From Planctomycetota bacterium (GTDB taxonomy: Bacteria > Planctomycetota > Planctomycetia > Gemmatales > Gemmataceae), in assembly GCA_021807595.1 (NCBI GenBank), contig JAKBCS010000017.1, positions 1 through 44,358 on the forward strand: 44,358 nucleotides of DNA, given 5' to 3'. Below, piece by piece: positions 34,199 to 43,233 of the stretch (its first letter is position 1; each line of letters starts with the position of its first letter). The translations under genes were made by a program, and so were the position numbers. The notes below the pieces were generated by a model. The model was given only the letters and a program-made list of their open reading frames with translations, did not search any database and was not told the origin of the DNA.

Positions 34199-35593
34199 TC
34201 ATCCTTCGTTCGCCACGCCCCGCACTGGAATGCGGATCGCGCGCAGCGGCTTGCCCGATTTCACGTCTACTGTTTTGACATAAATCGCGCTGTCGCGGTA
34301 GACCGGATTATCGGCGCGGGGAAAGTCGCCGCTGGCCGCACCCGGTGGAACCACGATTCGCAATACCCATAACCGCGAGCCGGACGGCGTGACGCGCGGC
34401 GCGTCCAAGCTGGCGGTCAGGTAATCCTTTTTCCGCGACGAGTCCAATTGCAGATCGATCTTGCGGTCGTCCGTCTGCAAAACGATCTCGCCGTGCGTCC
34501 CGCGCTTCCGATAGAAAGAACCCAGATTCACTCCGCCCGTCTCCTTGCCCGATCCCACCGTCACATCACCCATGATTTCGCCCGTTACCGAAACCTGTTC
34601 CGGATCGAACAGCGAGTCGGAACTGCTCACTTTAATGATACGATGAAATCGTCCCCACTCGATGGGCGTCCCATCCTTGGCTTTGGCCTGCACAATCACC
34701 GGAATCTTGTACCACGATAGCACGGGCATGAATCGCATCGATCCCAGACTCTCTTCGCTCACGATTTGGGACGGTTCCATGGCGATGGGCTTGCCCAGCC
34801 GAACGGCATCCCCATCCTTGGAAATGCGTTCGTGGAGCATCTCCGCCTTGAGGTCGATCCGAGATCGAGTGAGCGACCAACAGATGATGTACGAAGAAAG
34901 CCCTTCCTCTCGTTTTTCCAATTCGCGTTCGTCGATGGGCGCTAGAGTCAGTTCTTTGTTGTACAACTCCAACGGTTGCGTAATGCGAACCCCCGCTTGC
35001 AAGCGCGCACTCAACCCGGCTCGATCTCCCATCCACAAATTGGCAAAGGTAATGAGCGGCTTGGACACCGTTTGCCGCCAGCTCAGCCGCGCTCGACCGA
35101 TGGCTCCAACAGGAACGGTCAGCGAATTCTCTTTCGTTAGCACCTTCGATTCCGTCTTCTCCCCCTCCGCTAGCGCGCGCTCCAGACGATCCAGATCCAC
35201 CACCGCCGCCGTCGCGGTCAATGCCGACCACCCGCGCGGCGTCAGCTGAAGCGTCGCCGCGTCGAGATAGAAACGCATTCTCCAAGATTGGGGGGCTACC
35301 GTAAGTTCCACCTCCGAACAGGTACACCCTTTCTCGTTCAGTCCGACGGCTACCTCTTGCCCGCTTTCGTTGCTGAACCAGTAGTCCTGATGTCCGGTCT
35401 GTCCGACTTCGGTGATCAACGGCATCTCACCGTCTGGAGGCACGGTTTTGACCGGAAAGCTAAGGGACGGCGCAGTCTTCTCCTGCTTCTCGACATCGGG
35501 CGAGCGGCGATCCGGCAGATATACCGAAACAAAGGTAATGCCGCCCACCATGAGAGTTAGAGCGAAGAGAGCCGTCCATTGTGCGGATTTCAT
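34199..35593 (-). CDS. Membrane-anchored protein with a DUF1573-like N-terminal region
   Basis: A 464-residue exported protein anchored by residues about 5-25 (WTALFALTLMVGGITFVSVYL). The start is the ATG at 35593, with GGGAAG upstream; the frame continues to 35755 but that part is unlike protein. Residues about 55-120 (DYWFSNESGQEVAVGLNEKGCTCSEVEL) resemble the DUF1573/Ig-like domain, where Gly-Cys-x-Cys follows the strand. The rest is beta-rich, with about three more immunoglobulin-like segments. It precedes the tetraheme cytochrome gene in the same direction with 57 bases between, so the two may form an operon and act together at the envelope. Confidence 0.75.
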   Translation of the reverse strand: MKSAQWTALFALTLMVGGITFVSVYLPDRRSPDVEKQEKTAPSLSFPVKTVPPDGEMPLITEVGQTGHQDYWFSNESGQEVAVGLNEKGCTCSEVELTVAPQSWRMRFYLDAATLQLTPRGWSALTATAAVVDLDRLERALAEGEKTESKVLTKENSLTVPVGAIGRARLSWRQTVSKPLITFANLWMGDRAGLSARLQAGVRITQPLELYNKELTLAPIDERELEKREEGLSSYIICWSLTRSRIDLKAEMLHERISKDGDAVRLGKPIAMEPSQIVSEESLGSMRFMPVLSWYKIPVIVQAKAKDGTPIEWGRFHRIIKVSSSDSLFDPEQVSVTGEIMGDVTVGSGKETGGVNLGSFYRKRGTHGEIVLQTDDRKIDLQLDSSRKKDYLTASLDAPRVTPSGSRLWVLRIVVPPGAASGDFPRADNPVYRDSAIYVKTVDVKSGKPLRAIRIPVRGVANEG

Positions 35594-35922
35594 GACCAAC
35601 TTCCCAGACGAGGAGTATAACAAAGAAGGGGGAGCGCTGTCCCAGGCGAGAACCTTCGCGCGGTAGACAACGGAATCCATTGTAATGGCACTGCGGAGGC
35701 GGTCAAGCCCGTTGCTCGTCCGCGGGCTGCCCGCGCTAGAGAAAAAGATTCCCAAAGGAAACGAATAAAGGGTTAAGAATCCGTGTGGGCAAAATATTTT
35801 TCGACTTCCGACTACCCCCGTCGCGGCGAGAGCGGTAAAATGAATAGTTAAAGGGGTTGAGTGCGGAAGCTATTCACGCATCCAATTTGGGGAAGCGCCC
35901 TTTACCACCAGAGGAATCGCAT
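35594..35922. other. Divergent intergenic region, about 330 bases
   Basis: Between the DUF1573-like gene (minus) and the sigma factor gene (plus). A TAAAAT at about 35836-35841 is a possible -10 box for the sigma gene. A TTG at 35857 opens a longer frame for that gene but lies too near a GGGG run. GAGGAA at about 35909-35914 is the likely ribosome binding site for the GTG at 35923. Confidence 0.45.
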
Positions 35923-36555
35923 GTGGCCCTGACAAATTTGGACCGCGATCTGCTGAAGCGGTGCCTCGCTCATCAGCCCGGCGCGTGGAACGATTTCGTC
36001 GATCGTTACCTCGGCATGGTCTACCACGTTATTCACCACACCGCTCACCTGCGCAGTTCGCCGCTGCGTCCCGAAGATATCGAGGACTTGGCTGCGGAGG
36101 TGTTATTGCAAATCGTGGCCAACGATTACGCCGTTTTGAAACAGTTTCGCGGCAACAGCAGCTTGGCCACCTACCTCACGGTCATCGCACGCCGTATCTG
36201 CGTTCACGAACTAGCGCGGCGCTTCGCGCTGCGCGACGTGCAACCCGCGGCGGGTAATGCCAATCTCAACGAAATCGAAGACCACGAGCCGCCCCGAGGC
36301 GCGGAACTCGAGAGCCTGGAGGAAGTGGAAAAGCTGTTGAACAAGCTGCCGCATCGAGAACGCGAAGTCGTCCGCATGCACTATGTCGAAGGCCGGTCTT
36401 ACGAAGAGATCAGCACCGAACTGAAAACGCCCATCAACAGCATCGGCCCCATCCTCTCGCGCGCCCGCAAAAAACTGCGCAGAGACATTAAGAAACCGAC
36501 CGCGCCAGCTGCCCCGAACGCTCCCGACTCGAAACCGAAGGCGCAGCACGAGTGA
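35923..36555 (+). CDS. ECF-like RNA polymerase sigma factor
   Basis: A 210-residue sigma-70-family protein. Region 2 (about 18-95) contains DFVDRYLGMVYHVIHHTAH, EDIEDLAAEVLLQIV and FRGNSSLATYLTVIARRICVHEL; region 4 (about 125-185) contains LNKLPHREREVVRMHYVEGRSYEEIS and SRARKKLRRDI, a helix-turn-helix for the -35 element. Regions 1 and 3 are absent, as in ECF factors. The GTG at 35923 has GAGGAA 8 bases upstream, and the VALTNLDRDLL start matches what I recall of planctomycete sigma factors. No anti-sigma gene is adjacent; the C-terminal tail is Pro/Ala/Lys-rich and probably disordered. Confidence 0.88.
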   Translation: MALTNLDRDLLKRCLAHQPGAWNDFVDRYLGMVYHVIHHTAHLRSSPLRPEDIEDLAAEVLLQIVANDYAVLKQFRGNSSLATYLTVIARRICVHELARRFALRDVQPAAGNANLNEIEDHEPPRGAELESLEEVEKLLNKLPHREREVVRMHYVEGRSYEEISTELKTPINSIGPILSRARKKLRRDIKKPTAPAAPNAPDSKPKAQHE

Positions 36556-36584
36556 CCCGCCCCGGTCCACTTCGATGGGCGAGG

Positions 36585-37007
36585 TCACTCTTCATCGTGC
36601 GAGAATGCGGACGGATCGGGCCATTCCTCCGGCTCCGGATCGAGGCGAAGGGTCGGAATCAAGTCGGGGATCGGACGCAAGCTCCGATCCGGCGTTGGCT
36701 CGTTCAGTAGACGACCGAAGCAGCGCTCCATCCGACGCCAAAAATCGGCCACGTCCAGTCCGAGAAACGGCGAGCCACACGTTTTCATGTAATCGTAGCT
36801 GGAGCGATAGAGCTTCACCGCTCCGCCGAGGTTGCCGCCCTCGAAGTGAAAGAGGCCCACTGCCGCCTGAATCATCCCTTGATAGAACCGCCGTTCGTCG
36901 CCGTGGCTCTCGGACCACAGATCCTCCCAGACCTCGTGGGCCTCGAAGAAATCTCGTTCGTTGAAAAAGAGGATGCCGGCCAGGTATCTTGGATCGTAAG
37001 TGTCCAT
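36585..37007 (-). CDS. DUF309 family protein
   Basis: A 140-residue helical protein. FFNERDFFEAHEVWEDLWSE is the DUF309 signature, with RRFYQGMIQAAVGLFHFEGGN following; family function is unknown. The ATG at 37007 begins the signature. It has almost no ribosome binding site and a TATAAT 7 bases upstream, so a leaderless mRNA is plausible. The gene diverges from the GspF-like gene with 44 bases between start codons. Confidence 0.85.
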   Translation of the reverse strand: MDTYDPRYLAGILFFNERDFFEAHEVWEDLWSESHGDERRFYQGMIQAAVGLFHFEGGNLGGAVKLYRSSYDYMKTCGSPFLGLDVADFWRRMERCFGRLLNEPTPDRSLRPIPDLIPTLRLDPEPEEWPDPSAFSHDEE

Positions 37008-37014
37008 CCCGTTT

Positions 37015-37020
37015 ATTATA
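37015..37020 (-). promoter_or_regulatory. -10 box directly before the DUF309 start codon
   Basis: TATAAT reads on the minus strand at 37020-37015, 7 bases before the ATG at 37007. The expected first base of the mRNA is at or next to the start codon. The -35 element is weak. Confidence 0.5.
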
Positions 37021-37051
37021 CAATGATTTATGCCATTGCCGGAGGCGAACG

Positions 37052-38077
37052 ATGCTCCCGTCCGCGCGACCATCGCTATCGGATCTGATCGAGTTGTGCC
37101 GTTCGTTGCGGCATTATCTCGGCGCTGGTCTGCCGCTCGTCGATGCGTTTCGCCAGCAGGCCAAGCGCGGCACGGCCAAGGTGCGACCGCCTGCGGGTCG
37201 TATCGCGGCCGCGCTGGAGCGCGGCGACAGTCTCGACGACGCATTGGAGCGAGAAGAAGCCTCGTTTCCACCTCTGTTTGTTGCCCTGGCGCGCGTCGGC
37301 GAACAGAGCGGCATGTTGGCGGAAGTCTTCGCCGATCTGGAGAAATACTACGTCCGTGAGCGCGCCCTGTGGCGTCAGTTTTTCGCGCGCATCGCTTGGC
37401 CGATCGTTCAATTCGTGCTGGCTATCTTCGTCTTGGCTGGGTTGATCCTCATCCTGGGTCTGATTGCCGACTCGCGCGGCGGTCCTCCCCTCGACCCGCT
37501 CGATCTGGGTTTGGCCGGGCCATCGGGCGCGACCATTTTTCTCGGTGTCGTCTTCGCGGTTCTCCTCGGATTGGCGGGAACCTACTGGTTGCTGACGCGC
37601 CGACTCGGCGGCGCGCGCATACAAACCTTTCTCCTGAGCCTTTCGGTCATCGGTCCTTGTCTTCGCGCCTTGGCATTGGCGCGGTTCTGCATGGCTTTAC
37701 GGCTGACGACCGAAACAGGGATGTCAATTGTGAAGGCGATGCGTTTAAGTTTGTCGGCCACGGGCAATGCGGCCTACACGGCGCAGAGCGAACGCATCCA
37801 GGGAGATCTGCGCCGCGGCGAGGAGTTGAACTTGGCGTTAACTCGAAGCGAGCTGTTTCCAGAAGAGTTTCAGCACATTCTCGCCGTGGCCGAGGAGTCG
37901 GGGACGCTGGATCGGGTTCTCGCCCATCAGGCGGAACACTATCACGAGGAATCGGGCCGGCGTCTGGCCATTCTAACCGGCATGGCTGGCTACGCGGTGT
38001 ACGGTTTCGTCGGCCTGATTATTATCGTGGCCATATTTCGGATCGCCAATTGGTACGTTGGACTGCTGGGGGCCTGA
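37052..38077 (+). CDS. GspF-like type II secretion/type IV pilus inner-membrane protein
   Basis: A 341-residue inner-membrane protein with two T2SSF domains. The first (about 8-108) has SLRHYLGAGLPLVDAF and LFVALARVGEQSGMLAEV; the second (about 210-320) has FCMALRLTTETGMSIVKAM and ILAVAEESGTLDRVL. Membrane helices lie at about 110-135, 155-180 and 315-338. GspF/PilC platforms join the secretion ATPase to the pseudopilus. GGAGG before the ATG at 37052 sets the start. No other secretion gene is adjacent, so its partners must lie elsewhere. Confidence 0.88.
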   Translation: MLPSARPSLSDLIELCRSLRHYLGAGLPLVDAFRQQAKRGTAKVRPPAGRIAAALERGDSLDDALEREEASFPPLFVALARVGEQSGMLAEVFADLEKYYVRERALWRQFFARIAWPIVQFVLAIFVLAGLILILGLIADSRGGPPLDPLDLGLAGPSGATIFLGVVFAVLLGLAGTYWLLTRRLGGARIQTFLLSLSVIGPCLRALALARFCMALRLTTETGMSIVKAMRLSLSATGNAAYTAQSERIQGDLRRGEELNLALTRSELFPEEFQHILAVAEESGTLDRVLAHQAEHYHEESGRRLAILTGMAGYAVYGFVGLIIIVAIFRIANWYVGLLGA

Positions 38078-38192
38078 ACGCTGTCCTCCGAGTTTCCCGC
38101 CGATCTCGCTTTCACTTTTTTTCAGACATAATTACAATGCGTAAGGATGAAAGAGTGGGCGCATCGTCCCCGCGAGTTGGGGGCGAATGGCG

Positions 38193-38220
38193 TTGATGCG
38201 CCGCACTTCTCGGCTATATT
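38193..38220 (+). promoter_or_regulatory. Sigma-70-type promoter of the M42 peptidase gene
   Basis: TTGATG (38193-38198), a 16-base spacer and TATATT (38215-38220). Transcription would start near 38227, giving a leader of about 18 bases that contains the ACGAGG ribosome binding site before the ATG at 38245. Confidence 0.55.
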
Positions 38221-38244
38221 ATCGAACTGGAACGAGGCTTCGGC

Positions 38245-39315
38245 ATGCACGAATCGTCTCACGCTTTCCTCAAACAACTCCTCGAAACTCCCAGTCCTTC
38301 CGGCTACGAGCGCCCCGTCCAGGATGTGGTACGCGCCTGGGCGCGAGACTACGCCGACGAGGTCCGCACGGATCGCCACGGCAACGTCCTGGCCGTTCGC
38401 CACGCCAACCACGAACAGGCTGGTACGCCGCGTATCATGCTGGCCGGCCATTGCGATCAAATCGGACTGATGGTGCAGTACATCGACGATAACGGGTTTC
38501 TGCACATTCAGCCCATCGGCGGCTGGGACATGCAGATTCTGCTCGGCCAAAACTTGACCGTATGGACGCGACAAGGGGGCATTCCCGGAGTAGTCGCTCG
38601 CCGCGCGCCCCATTTGATGACCGGCGACGAACGCAGCAAAGTTCCGACCTGGACCGACGTATGGATCGACATCGGTGTCAAAGACCGCAAAGAGGCCGAG
38701 GAATTGGTGATGCCGGGCGATGCCGTAACGTTCGCCTTGGGTTATCGCCCACTGCGCAACGGATTGGCGGTCTCGCCGGGCATGGACGACAAGGTTGGCT
38801 TGTGGACCGTGATGGAGGCTCTGCGCTTGATGCACGGCAAACCGTTGCAGGCCGCCGTCTTCTGCGTGTCCACGGTGCAGGAAGAAATCGGGTTGCGCGG
38901 TGCGACGACGAGCAGCTACGGCATTCACCCCACGATAGGAATTGCCGTCGATGTCACCCATGCCAGCGATACGCCGGGCAACGATAAGAAGCAGCTGGGC
39001 GACGTGCGCTTGGGCAACGGCCCGGTCTTGTTTCGTGGACCGAACATCAACCCGCGGGTGTTGGAACACCTGGAAGCGACGGCAAAGGCGCGCGACATTC
39101 CGGTGCAAGTGCGCGGCGCGCCGCGTGCCACCGGCACGGACGCCAACGCCATTCAACTTGCCCGCGAGGGCGTGGCGACGGCGCTGGTCAGCATCCCCAA
39201 CCGCTACATGCACAGCCCGGTCGAAGTCGTTCAACTCGAAGATGTGGACCGTGCCGCCCGGCTGCTCGCCGATTTTTGTTTGAGTGTCACGCCGCAAATG
39301 GATTGGACGCCGTGA
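38245..39315 (+). CDS. M42-family metallo-aminopeptidase
   Basis: A 356-residue M42 peptidase (glutamyl/deblocking aminopeptidase, FrvX-like), a cytoplasmic dinuclear metal enzyme that usually forms a dodecameric shell. Metal ligands and base are visible: His in AGHCDQIG, Asp in SPGMDDKVGLW, the Glu-Glu in VQEEIGLRG, Asp in VDVTHASD and His in RYMHSPVE. The insert from about residue 80 to 165 forms the second domain. The gene is single, with its own promoter. Substrates are N-terminal residues of peptides; specificity is not clear. Confidence 0.92.
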   Translation: MHESSHAFLKQLLETPSPSGYERPVQDVVRAWARDYADEVRTDRHGNVLAVRHANHEQAGTPRIMLAGHCDQIGLMVQYIDDNGFLHIQPIGGWDMQILLGQNLTVWTRQGGIPGVVARRAPHLMTGDERSKVPTWTDVWIDIGVKDRKEAEELVMPGDAVTFALGYRPLRNGLAVSPGMDDKVGLWTVMEALRLMHGKPLQAAVFCVSTVQEEIGLRGATTSSYGIHPTIGIAVDVTHASDTPGNDKKQLGDVRLGNGPVLFRGPNINPRVLEHLEATAKARDIPVQVRGAPRATGTDANAIQLAREGVATALVSIPNRYMHSPVEVVQLEDVDRAARLLADFCLSVTPQMDWTP

Positions 39316-39418
39316 CGCCTCGAAGAGCATTCGGGCTTTACAAGGCGATGTCGGACGGTCAAGATAATTAGTCGCCTTCGCCTCAGCTTTATGACGATTT
39401 GAACAGGAACGAACGGCC

Positions 39419-39901
39419 ATGACGAACGACCGCGTACCCATGACGAGAGAAGGTTACGACAAGCTCAAGTCCGATCTGGAGCGCATGCAGGGCCCGGAGA
39501 TGATCGAGATCACCAAGCGCATTGCCACGGCCCGCGAGATGGGCGATCTCAGCGAGAACGCCGAATATCACGCGGCGCGCGAAGATCAAGGGATGCTGCA
39601 AGCCCGCATCGACGCTCTCAAGGACAAACTCGCGCGCGCTTACCTCGTCGATCGCAGCAGCCTTCCTTCGGACACAGTGGTTTTCGGCACGCGCGTTCGC
39701 ATCAAGGATCTGGACACGGGCGAGGAAGAAGTGTACGAGTTGGTTGGCCCCGGCGATGAGGATTACGACAACAACAAGATTCTCACCACCAGTCCGCGCG
39801 GCCAAGGGCTGCTCGGCAAAAAGTGCGGCGACATTGCCGTCATTAAAGTACCCCGTGGCGACCTGCGCTACGAAGTCGTCGATATTGCTTTTCCCTCCTG
39901 A
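39419..39901 (+). CDS. greA: Transcription elongation factor GreA
   Basis: A 160-residue protein, normal GreA length. The N-terminal coiled coil (about 8-80) contains MTREGYDKLKSDLERM and the tip motif MGDLSENAEYHAAREDQG, whose acidic residues (Asp-Leu-Ser-Glu) reach the polymerase active site and stimulate RNA cleavage in backtracked complexes. The C-terminal FKBP-like domain (about 82-160) has GTRVRIKDLDTGEEEVYELVG. AGGAACG before the ATG is the ribosome binding site. It stands alone and is followed by a hairpin. Confidence 0.96.
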   Translation: MTNDRVPMTREGYDKLKSDLERMQGPEMIEITKRIATAREMGDLSENAEYHAAREDQGMLQARIDALKDKLARAYLVDRSSLPSDTVVFGTRVRIKDLDTGEEEVYELVGPGDEDYDNNKILTTSPRGQGLLGKKCGDIAVIKVPRGDLRYEVVDIAFPS

Positions 39902-39920
39902 TCGCCCTTGGCGTCGGCTG

Positions 39921-39949
39921 ATTCGGCTCGCCCTCGTTTCGAGCCGAGT
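39921..39949 (+). terminator. Hairpin after greA
   Basis: ATTCGGCTCG (39921-39930) pairs with CGAGCCGAGT (39940-39949), with one G-T wobble, over a 9-base loop. It begins 20 bases after the greA stop. No T-run follows. Confidence 0.55.
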
Positions 39950-40020
39950 GTCGCCGAAGGCTTGCCTTGGAGTCGAGATGCGACAAGTACCCGCCCACTG
40001 CTAATTTCCTCGGTTCTTTG

Positions 40021-40048
40021 TTGACAACGGAGTTGGATCGTCTATAAA
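40021..40048 (+). promoter_or_regulatory. Near-consensus sigma-70 promoter of the FHA gene at 40107
   Basis: A perfect TTGACA (40021-40026), a 16-base spacer and TATAAA (40043-40048). The ATG at 40107 is about 50 bases past the expected start of transcription. The leader contains a short GGAG/CTCC stem, and the region before the ATG has no strong ribosome binding site. This is the best promoter in the window. Confidence 0.7.
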
Positions 40049-40106
40049 TAAAAGATGAGAGGAGAACGTCCCCTCCCTCTTATCTTTCTCGTCCAGGCAC
40101 CCAGTC

Positions 40107-40616
40107 ATGGCCGACCCTCGCCTCAATAGCCTGCACCTTGACAACAACCGTCGAGCCGAGTATCGCCGTGCGCGCGAAGTTCTTCTGAACGCCCACGGAA
40201 GTCATACGCTTCATGCCTTCGGCGTGAGCGATGCTTCCGGTACGGCTCCGACAATCATTCCCAAGAACAACGGTTCGGCCGCACGACCCTTAACTTGTTG
40301 GCTTTCCGACGGCGAGTTTCTTTATCCTCTGCAAATCGGTCTCAACACACTCGGACGGGCCAACGATAACAATGTCGTCGTCGAAGACGCCTACGTCTCG
40401 CGGCGACACTGCGCCGTTCTCATTCACTCCACCGAGATCGCCGAGTTGCACGACACCGCCTCGAAGAACGGAACCTATCTGAACGGTCAGCGCCTGACCG
40501 CTCCTGTCGTTCTAAGGAGCGGCGACGAGATCCGCATCTCGGAGCATCAATACACCTATTTCAATCGCGAAGGAAACGTTCTGGCAGGATCCCTCGACGG
40601 GACGATCCTTCTTTGA
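40107..40616 (+). CDS. FHA-domain protein, small
   Basis: A 169-residue protein with a C-terminal forkhead-associated domain (about 68-155). LGRANDNNVVVEDAYVSRRHC and DTASKNGTYLNGQRL carry the Arg, Ser, His and Asn of the phosphothreonine site. The first ~65 residues are polar and without a domain. It is preceded by a near-consensus promoter and weak translation signals. It is one of three FHA genes in the window, the others being at 2864 (with HD-GYP) and 24642. Confidence 0.88.
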   Translation: MADPRLNSLHLDNNRRAEYRRAREVLLNAHGSHTLHAFGVSDASGTAPTIIPKNNGSAARPLTCWLSDGEFLYPLQIGLNTLGRANDNNVVVEDAYVSRRHCAVLIHSTEIAELHDTASKNGTYLNGQRLTAPVVLRSGDEIRISEHQYTYFNREGNVLAGSLDGTILL

Positions 40617-40739
40617 CCCCTCAGATCGCATCGATCCGGGAGGGAAGGACCGATTTGTGGGGAACCTTCTTCATGCCCAAGCGTCCAAGATTGCAGAGAC
40701 ACCTCGCCGCTCCTTCCATGAATTGAGAGAAGCCGACTC

Positions 40740-43202
40740 ATGCTCGCTTTCTCATCCCTACGCACCAACCGCATCGTCTTGTTCGCGTTTGCACTCGCAA
40801 CAGCTGGTTCTGGTGCCGAGGCGGTGGAGACGCGCACCGAGGCGCTGCCGCCGCATGCAGTGGCTCGCATCGGCACGGCTCGCCTACGCCACGGCGATAC
40901 GGTGACGGTAGCGGTCTTCGCGCCGGATGGTAAAACGGCGGCCACGGGTGAACGCGAGGGCGTATTGAGCTTATGGGATGCCGAGAGCGGGCAAGAGCGA
41001 GTGCGCTATAGAGGACACCGTGGAGCTGTTTTGTCGGCGTCATTCCCAGTCGGCGGCGAACGCTTGATCTCCGGCGGCAGCGATGGCACGGCGCGCATCT
41101 GGCGCGTACCCCGCGAAGAGCCAGTTGGCAAAGTCGCCATCGGGCAAGAGGTGCGTTGTATCCGCGTCCTCCGCGAAGAAGTACAGGCGTTTGCGTTGTC
41201 GGCGGATGGTTCGACGGCCGCGGCCGGGACGGCGAACGGCCTCGTCGTCGTTTACGATCTCAAAAGGGGACGGGAACGCCAACGCCTCGATGCCGAAGGG
41301 CCGATCTTCTGCTTGGCCCTGTCCGTAGACGGCAAACTGGCGGCCGTCAATCGCGGTGCGTCGGGGCTGCAACTCTGGGAGGTCGGCCAGCGCGCGGCGC
41401 GCTGGCATTCGGACCACGGCGTTGTCGCGTCGTTGGCATTTGCTCCCGATGGCCTCACGCTCGCCGCCGGCTATCAGAACAATCGCCTCGTTTTATGGGA
41501 CGCGCGTCGAGGCACCGAGGTCCGCGCCTTGGAAGGACACGAGCGCGCACTCCCGGGGCAGCCGCAGGGCGTTGTCAGTCTTTGCTTTTCCGCCGATGGC
41601 CGCCGGTTGCTCTCGGGTGGCGCGGATGGCTCGGCACGCATTTGGGACGTGGAGACGGGAGGTCGGAAGCATACGCTCGAAGGCCATCGCGCGTGCGTGA
41701 CGGCGACGGCGTTTGCTCCAGACGGCAAGCACGCGCTTTCCGGTTCCTCCGACAACACCGCCCGATTATGGGACACCGCGACGGGTCGTTCCTCGCACAC
41801 AGAAATCGAGCCGGCTTCCCCCTCCATCGGCCTCGCCCTCGCCCCCGACGGGCGCACCTTAGTAACCTTGCACGCTCCCGATTGTCTTAAATTGTGGGAC
41901 GCATCCAACGGGCGCGAACGGCCGATTCCGGCCGGGGTGGGCAATCGCGCCTCGGCGGCGGCTTTCCGTCCTCTCGGCCACACGCTCGCCGTCGCCGGTA
42001 CCGACGAACGACTGCGCTTTTGGGATCTCGCCGCGCGAACGGTTCGCGTCGTCGAAAGCGAAACTCCGCGCCGCCTGCAACGCCTCGTTTGGAGCCACGA
42101 CGGCAAGCGTTTGCTTTCCACGGGGCCGGACCATCATCTCGATCTGTGGGACGCAGACAAACGCGAATTGATCCGCCGCATGGGATTGCAAGACGAAGCC
42201 TACCTCGCCTTGGCGTTCGATCGGCGGGATCAGGGGGTGGCGGCGGCGAGCGAAGCGGATGCGATCCGGTCTTGGGAAATCGGCTCCGGTTCGGAAAGGG
42301 CGACGATTCACGAACGCTTTGCCGGCGCGCTGGCCTTGGTGTACTCGCCCGATGGGCGTTCGCTGTACGCCGCGGGCTGCGATGGCCGAGTTCGTCTGTG
42401 GGAGTTGGCCACGCGCAGCTCGCGGTGGAGCTTCGCCTCGACGACCGAAATCACCGCCGCCGCCTTCACATTGGACGGCCTGTTTCTCGCCACGGGAGAG
42501 AGCGATGGCACGGTCCATCTATGGGATGTGGCGACGGGGACGGAACGTCGGGTGTTCCGGGGGCATCGCGGAGCGATCGTCGCTCTGGATTTCGCGGTGC
42601 GAACGCCGTTGCTGGCCAGTGCCAGCCGCGACACCACGGCATTCGTTTGGGATTTCGCCGATGTTTTGCCGCAACAGCCGCCTTCGCCCCTGATGCTCAC
42701 CGAACGCGAACTTGAAACGATCTGGTCCGACTTGGCCGCCGCTCCGACCGCGGCTTATGACGCACTGCAGAAGTTGCGGCGAGCTCCGGGGCAAGCGATG
42801 CCCTATCTGCGAGGCCGTCTTCAGCCGGTAAAACTCGACTCCGAGCGCCTCATCGCGGATCTCGACAGCGAAGTGTTTGCCAAGCGCCAGAAAGCCTCCG
42901 AAGATTTGGCCGGCTTTGGCCGGGTCGTCGAAAAGTCGCTCCGTCACACGCTTACCATGTGCCCCACGCTCGAAGTGCGCAAGCGCATCCTCGATTTGCT
43001 GGATCGAATGCGAGACGCCCCCGATTCGATCCCCGCCCAACCGCGTCAGATTCGATGCGTGGAACTGCTGGAGAGTATCGGCGACGCCGAGGCGAGGCGT
43101 TTGCTGCGCGTTCTCGCCGGGGGTATCGACGAAGCCGAACTAACGCACCAAGCCAAGGCTTCTCTGGAGCGCCTCGCCCGCCGACCGCTGCCGCGTCCAT
43201 GA
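40740..43202 (+). CDS. Secreted WD40-repeat protein with helical C-terminal domain
   Basis: An 820-residue protein with a probable signal peptide (about residues 1-28, VLFAFALATAGSGAEA). Residues about 45-650 contain some 14 WD40 repeats, recognisable by endings such as GVLSLWD, GTARIWR, GLQLWE, SARIWD, TARLWD, LKLWD, RVRLWE and TVHLWD; that would fit two seven-bladed propellers. The last ~150 residues (from ETIWSDLAAAPTAAYDALQ) are helical and HEAT-like: RQKASEDLAGFGRVVEKSLR and AEARRLLRVLAGG. Planctomycetes carry many such proteins. It is probably a protein-binding scaffold outside the cytoplasm; partner unknown. Confidence 0.9.
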   Translation: MLAFSSLRTNRIVLFAFALATAGSGAEAVETRTEALPPHAVARIGTARLRHGDTVTVAVFAPDGKTAATGEREGVLSLWDAESGQERVRYRGHRGAVLSASFPVGGERLISGGSDGTARIWRVPREEPVGKVAIGQEVRCIRVLREEVQAFALSADGSTAAAGTANGLVVVYDLKRGRERQRLDAEGPIFCLALSVDGKLAAVNRGASGLQLWEVGQRAARWHSDHGVVASLAFAPDGLTLAAGYQNNRLVLWDARRGTEVRALEGHERALPGQPQGVVSLCFSADGRRLLSGGADGSARIWDVETGGRKHTLEGHRACVTATAFAPDGKHALSGSSDNTARLWDTATGRSSHTEIEPASPSIGLALAPDGRTLVTLHAPDCLKLWDASNGRERPIPAGVGNRASAAAFRPLGHTLAVAGTDERLRFWDLAARTVRVVESETPRRLQRLVWSHDGKRLLSTGPDHHLDLWDADKRELIRRMGLQDEAYLALAFDRRDQGVAAASEADAIRSWEIGSGSERATIHERFAGALALVYSPDGRSLYAAGCDGRVRLWELATRSSRWSFASTTEITAAAFTLDGLFLATGESDGTVHLWDVATGTERRVFRGHRGAIVALDFAVRTPLLASASRDTTAFVWDFADVLPQQPPSPLMLTERELETIWSDLAAAPTAAYDALQKLRRAPGQAMPYLRGRLQPVKLDSERLIADLDSEVFAKRQKASEDLAGFGRVVEKSLRHTLTMCPTLEVRKRILDLLDRMRDAPDSIPAQPRQIRCVELLESIGDAEARRLLRVLAGGIDEAELTHQAKASLERLARRPLPRP

Positions 43203-43233
43203 TGCGAATGCGACGAGATGTTCCGCTAGAGCA

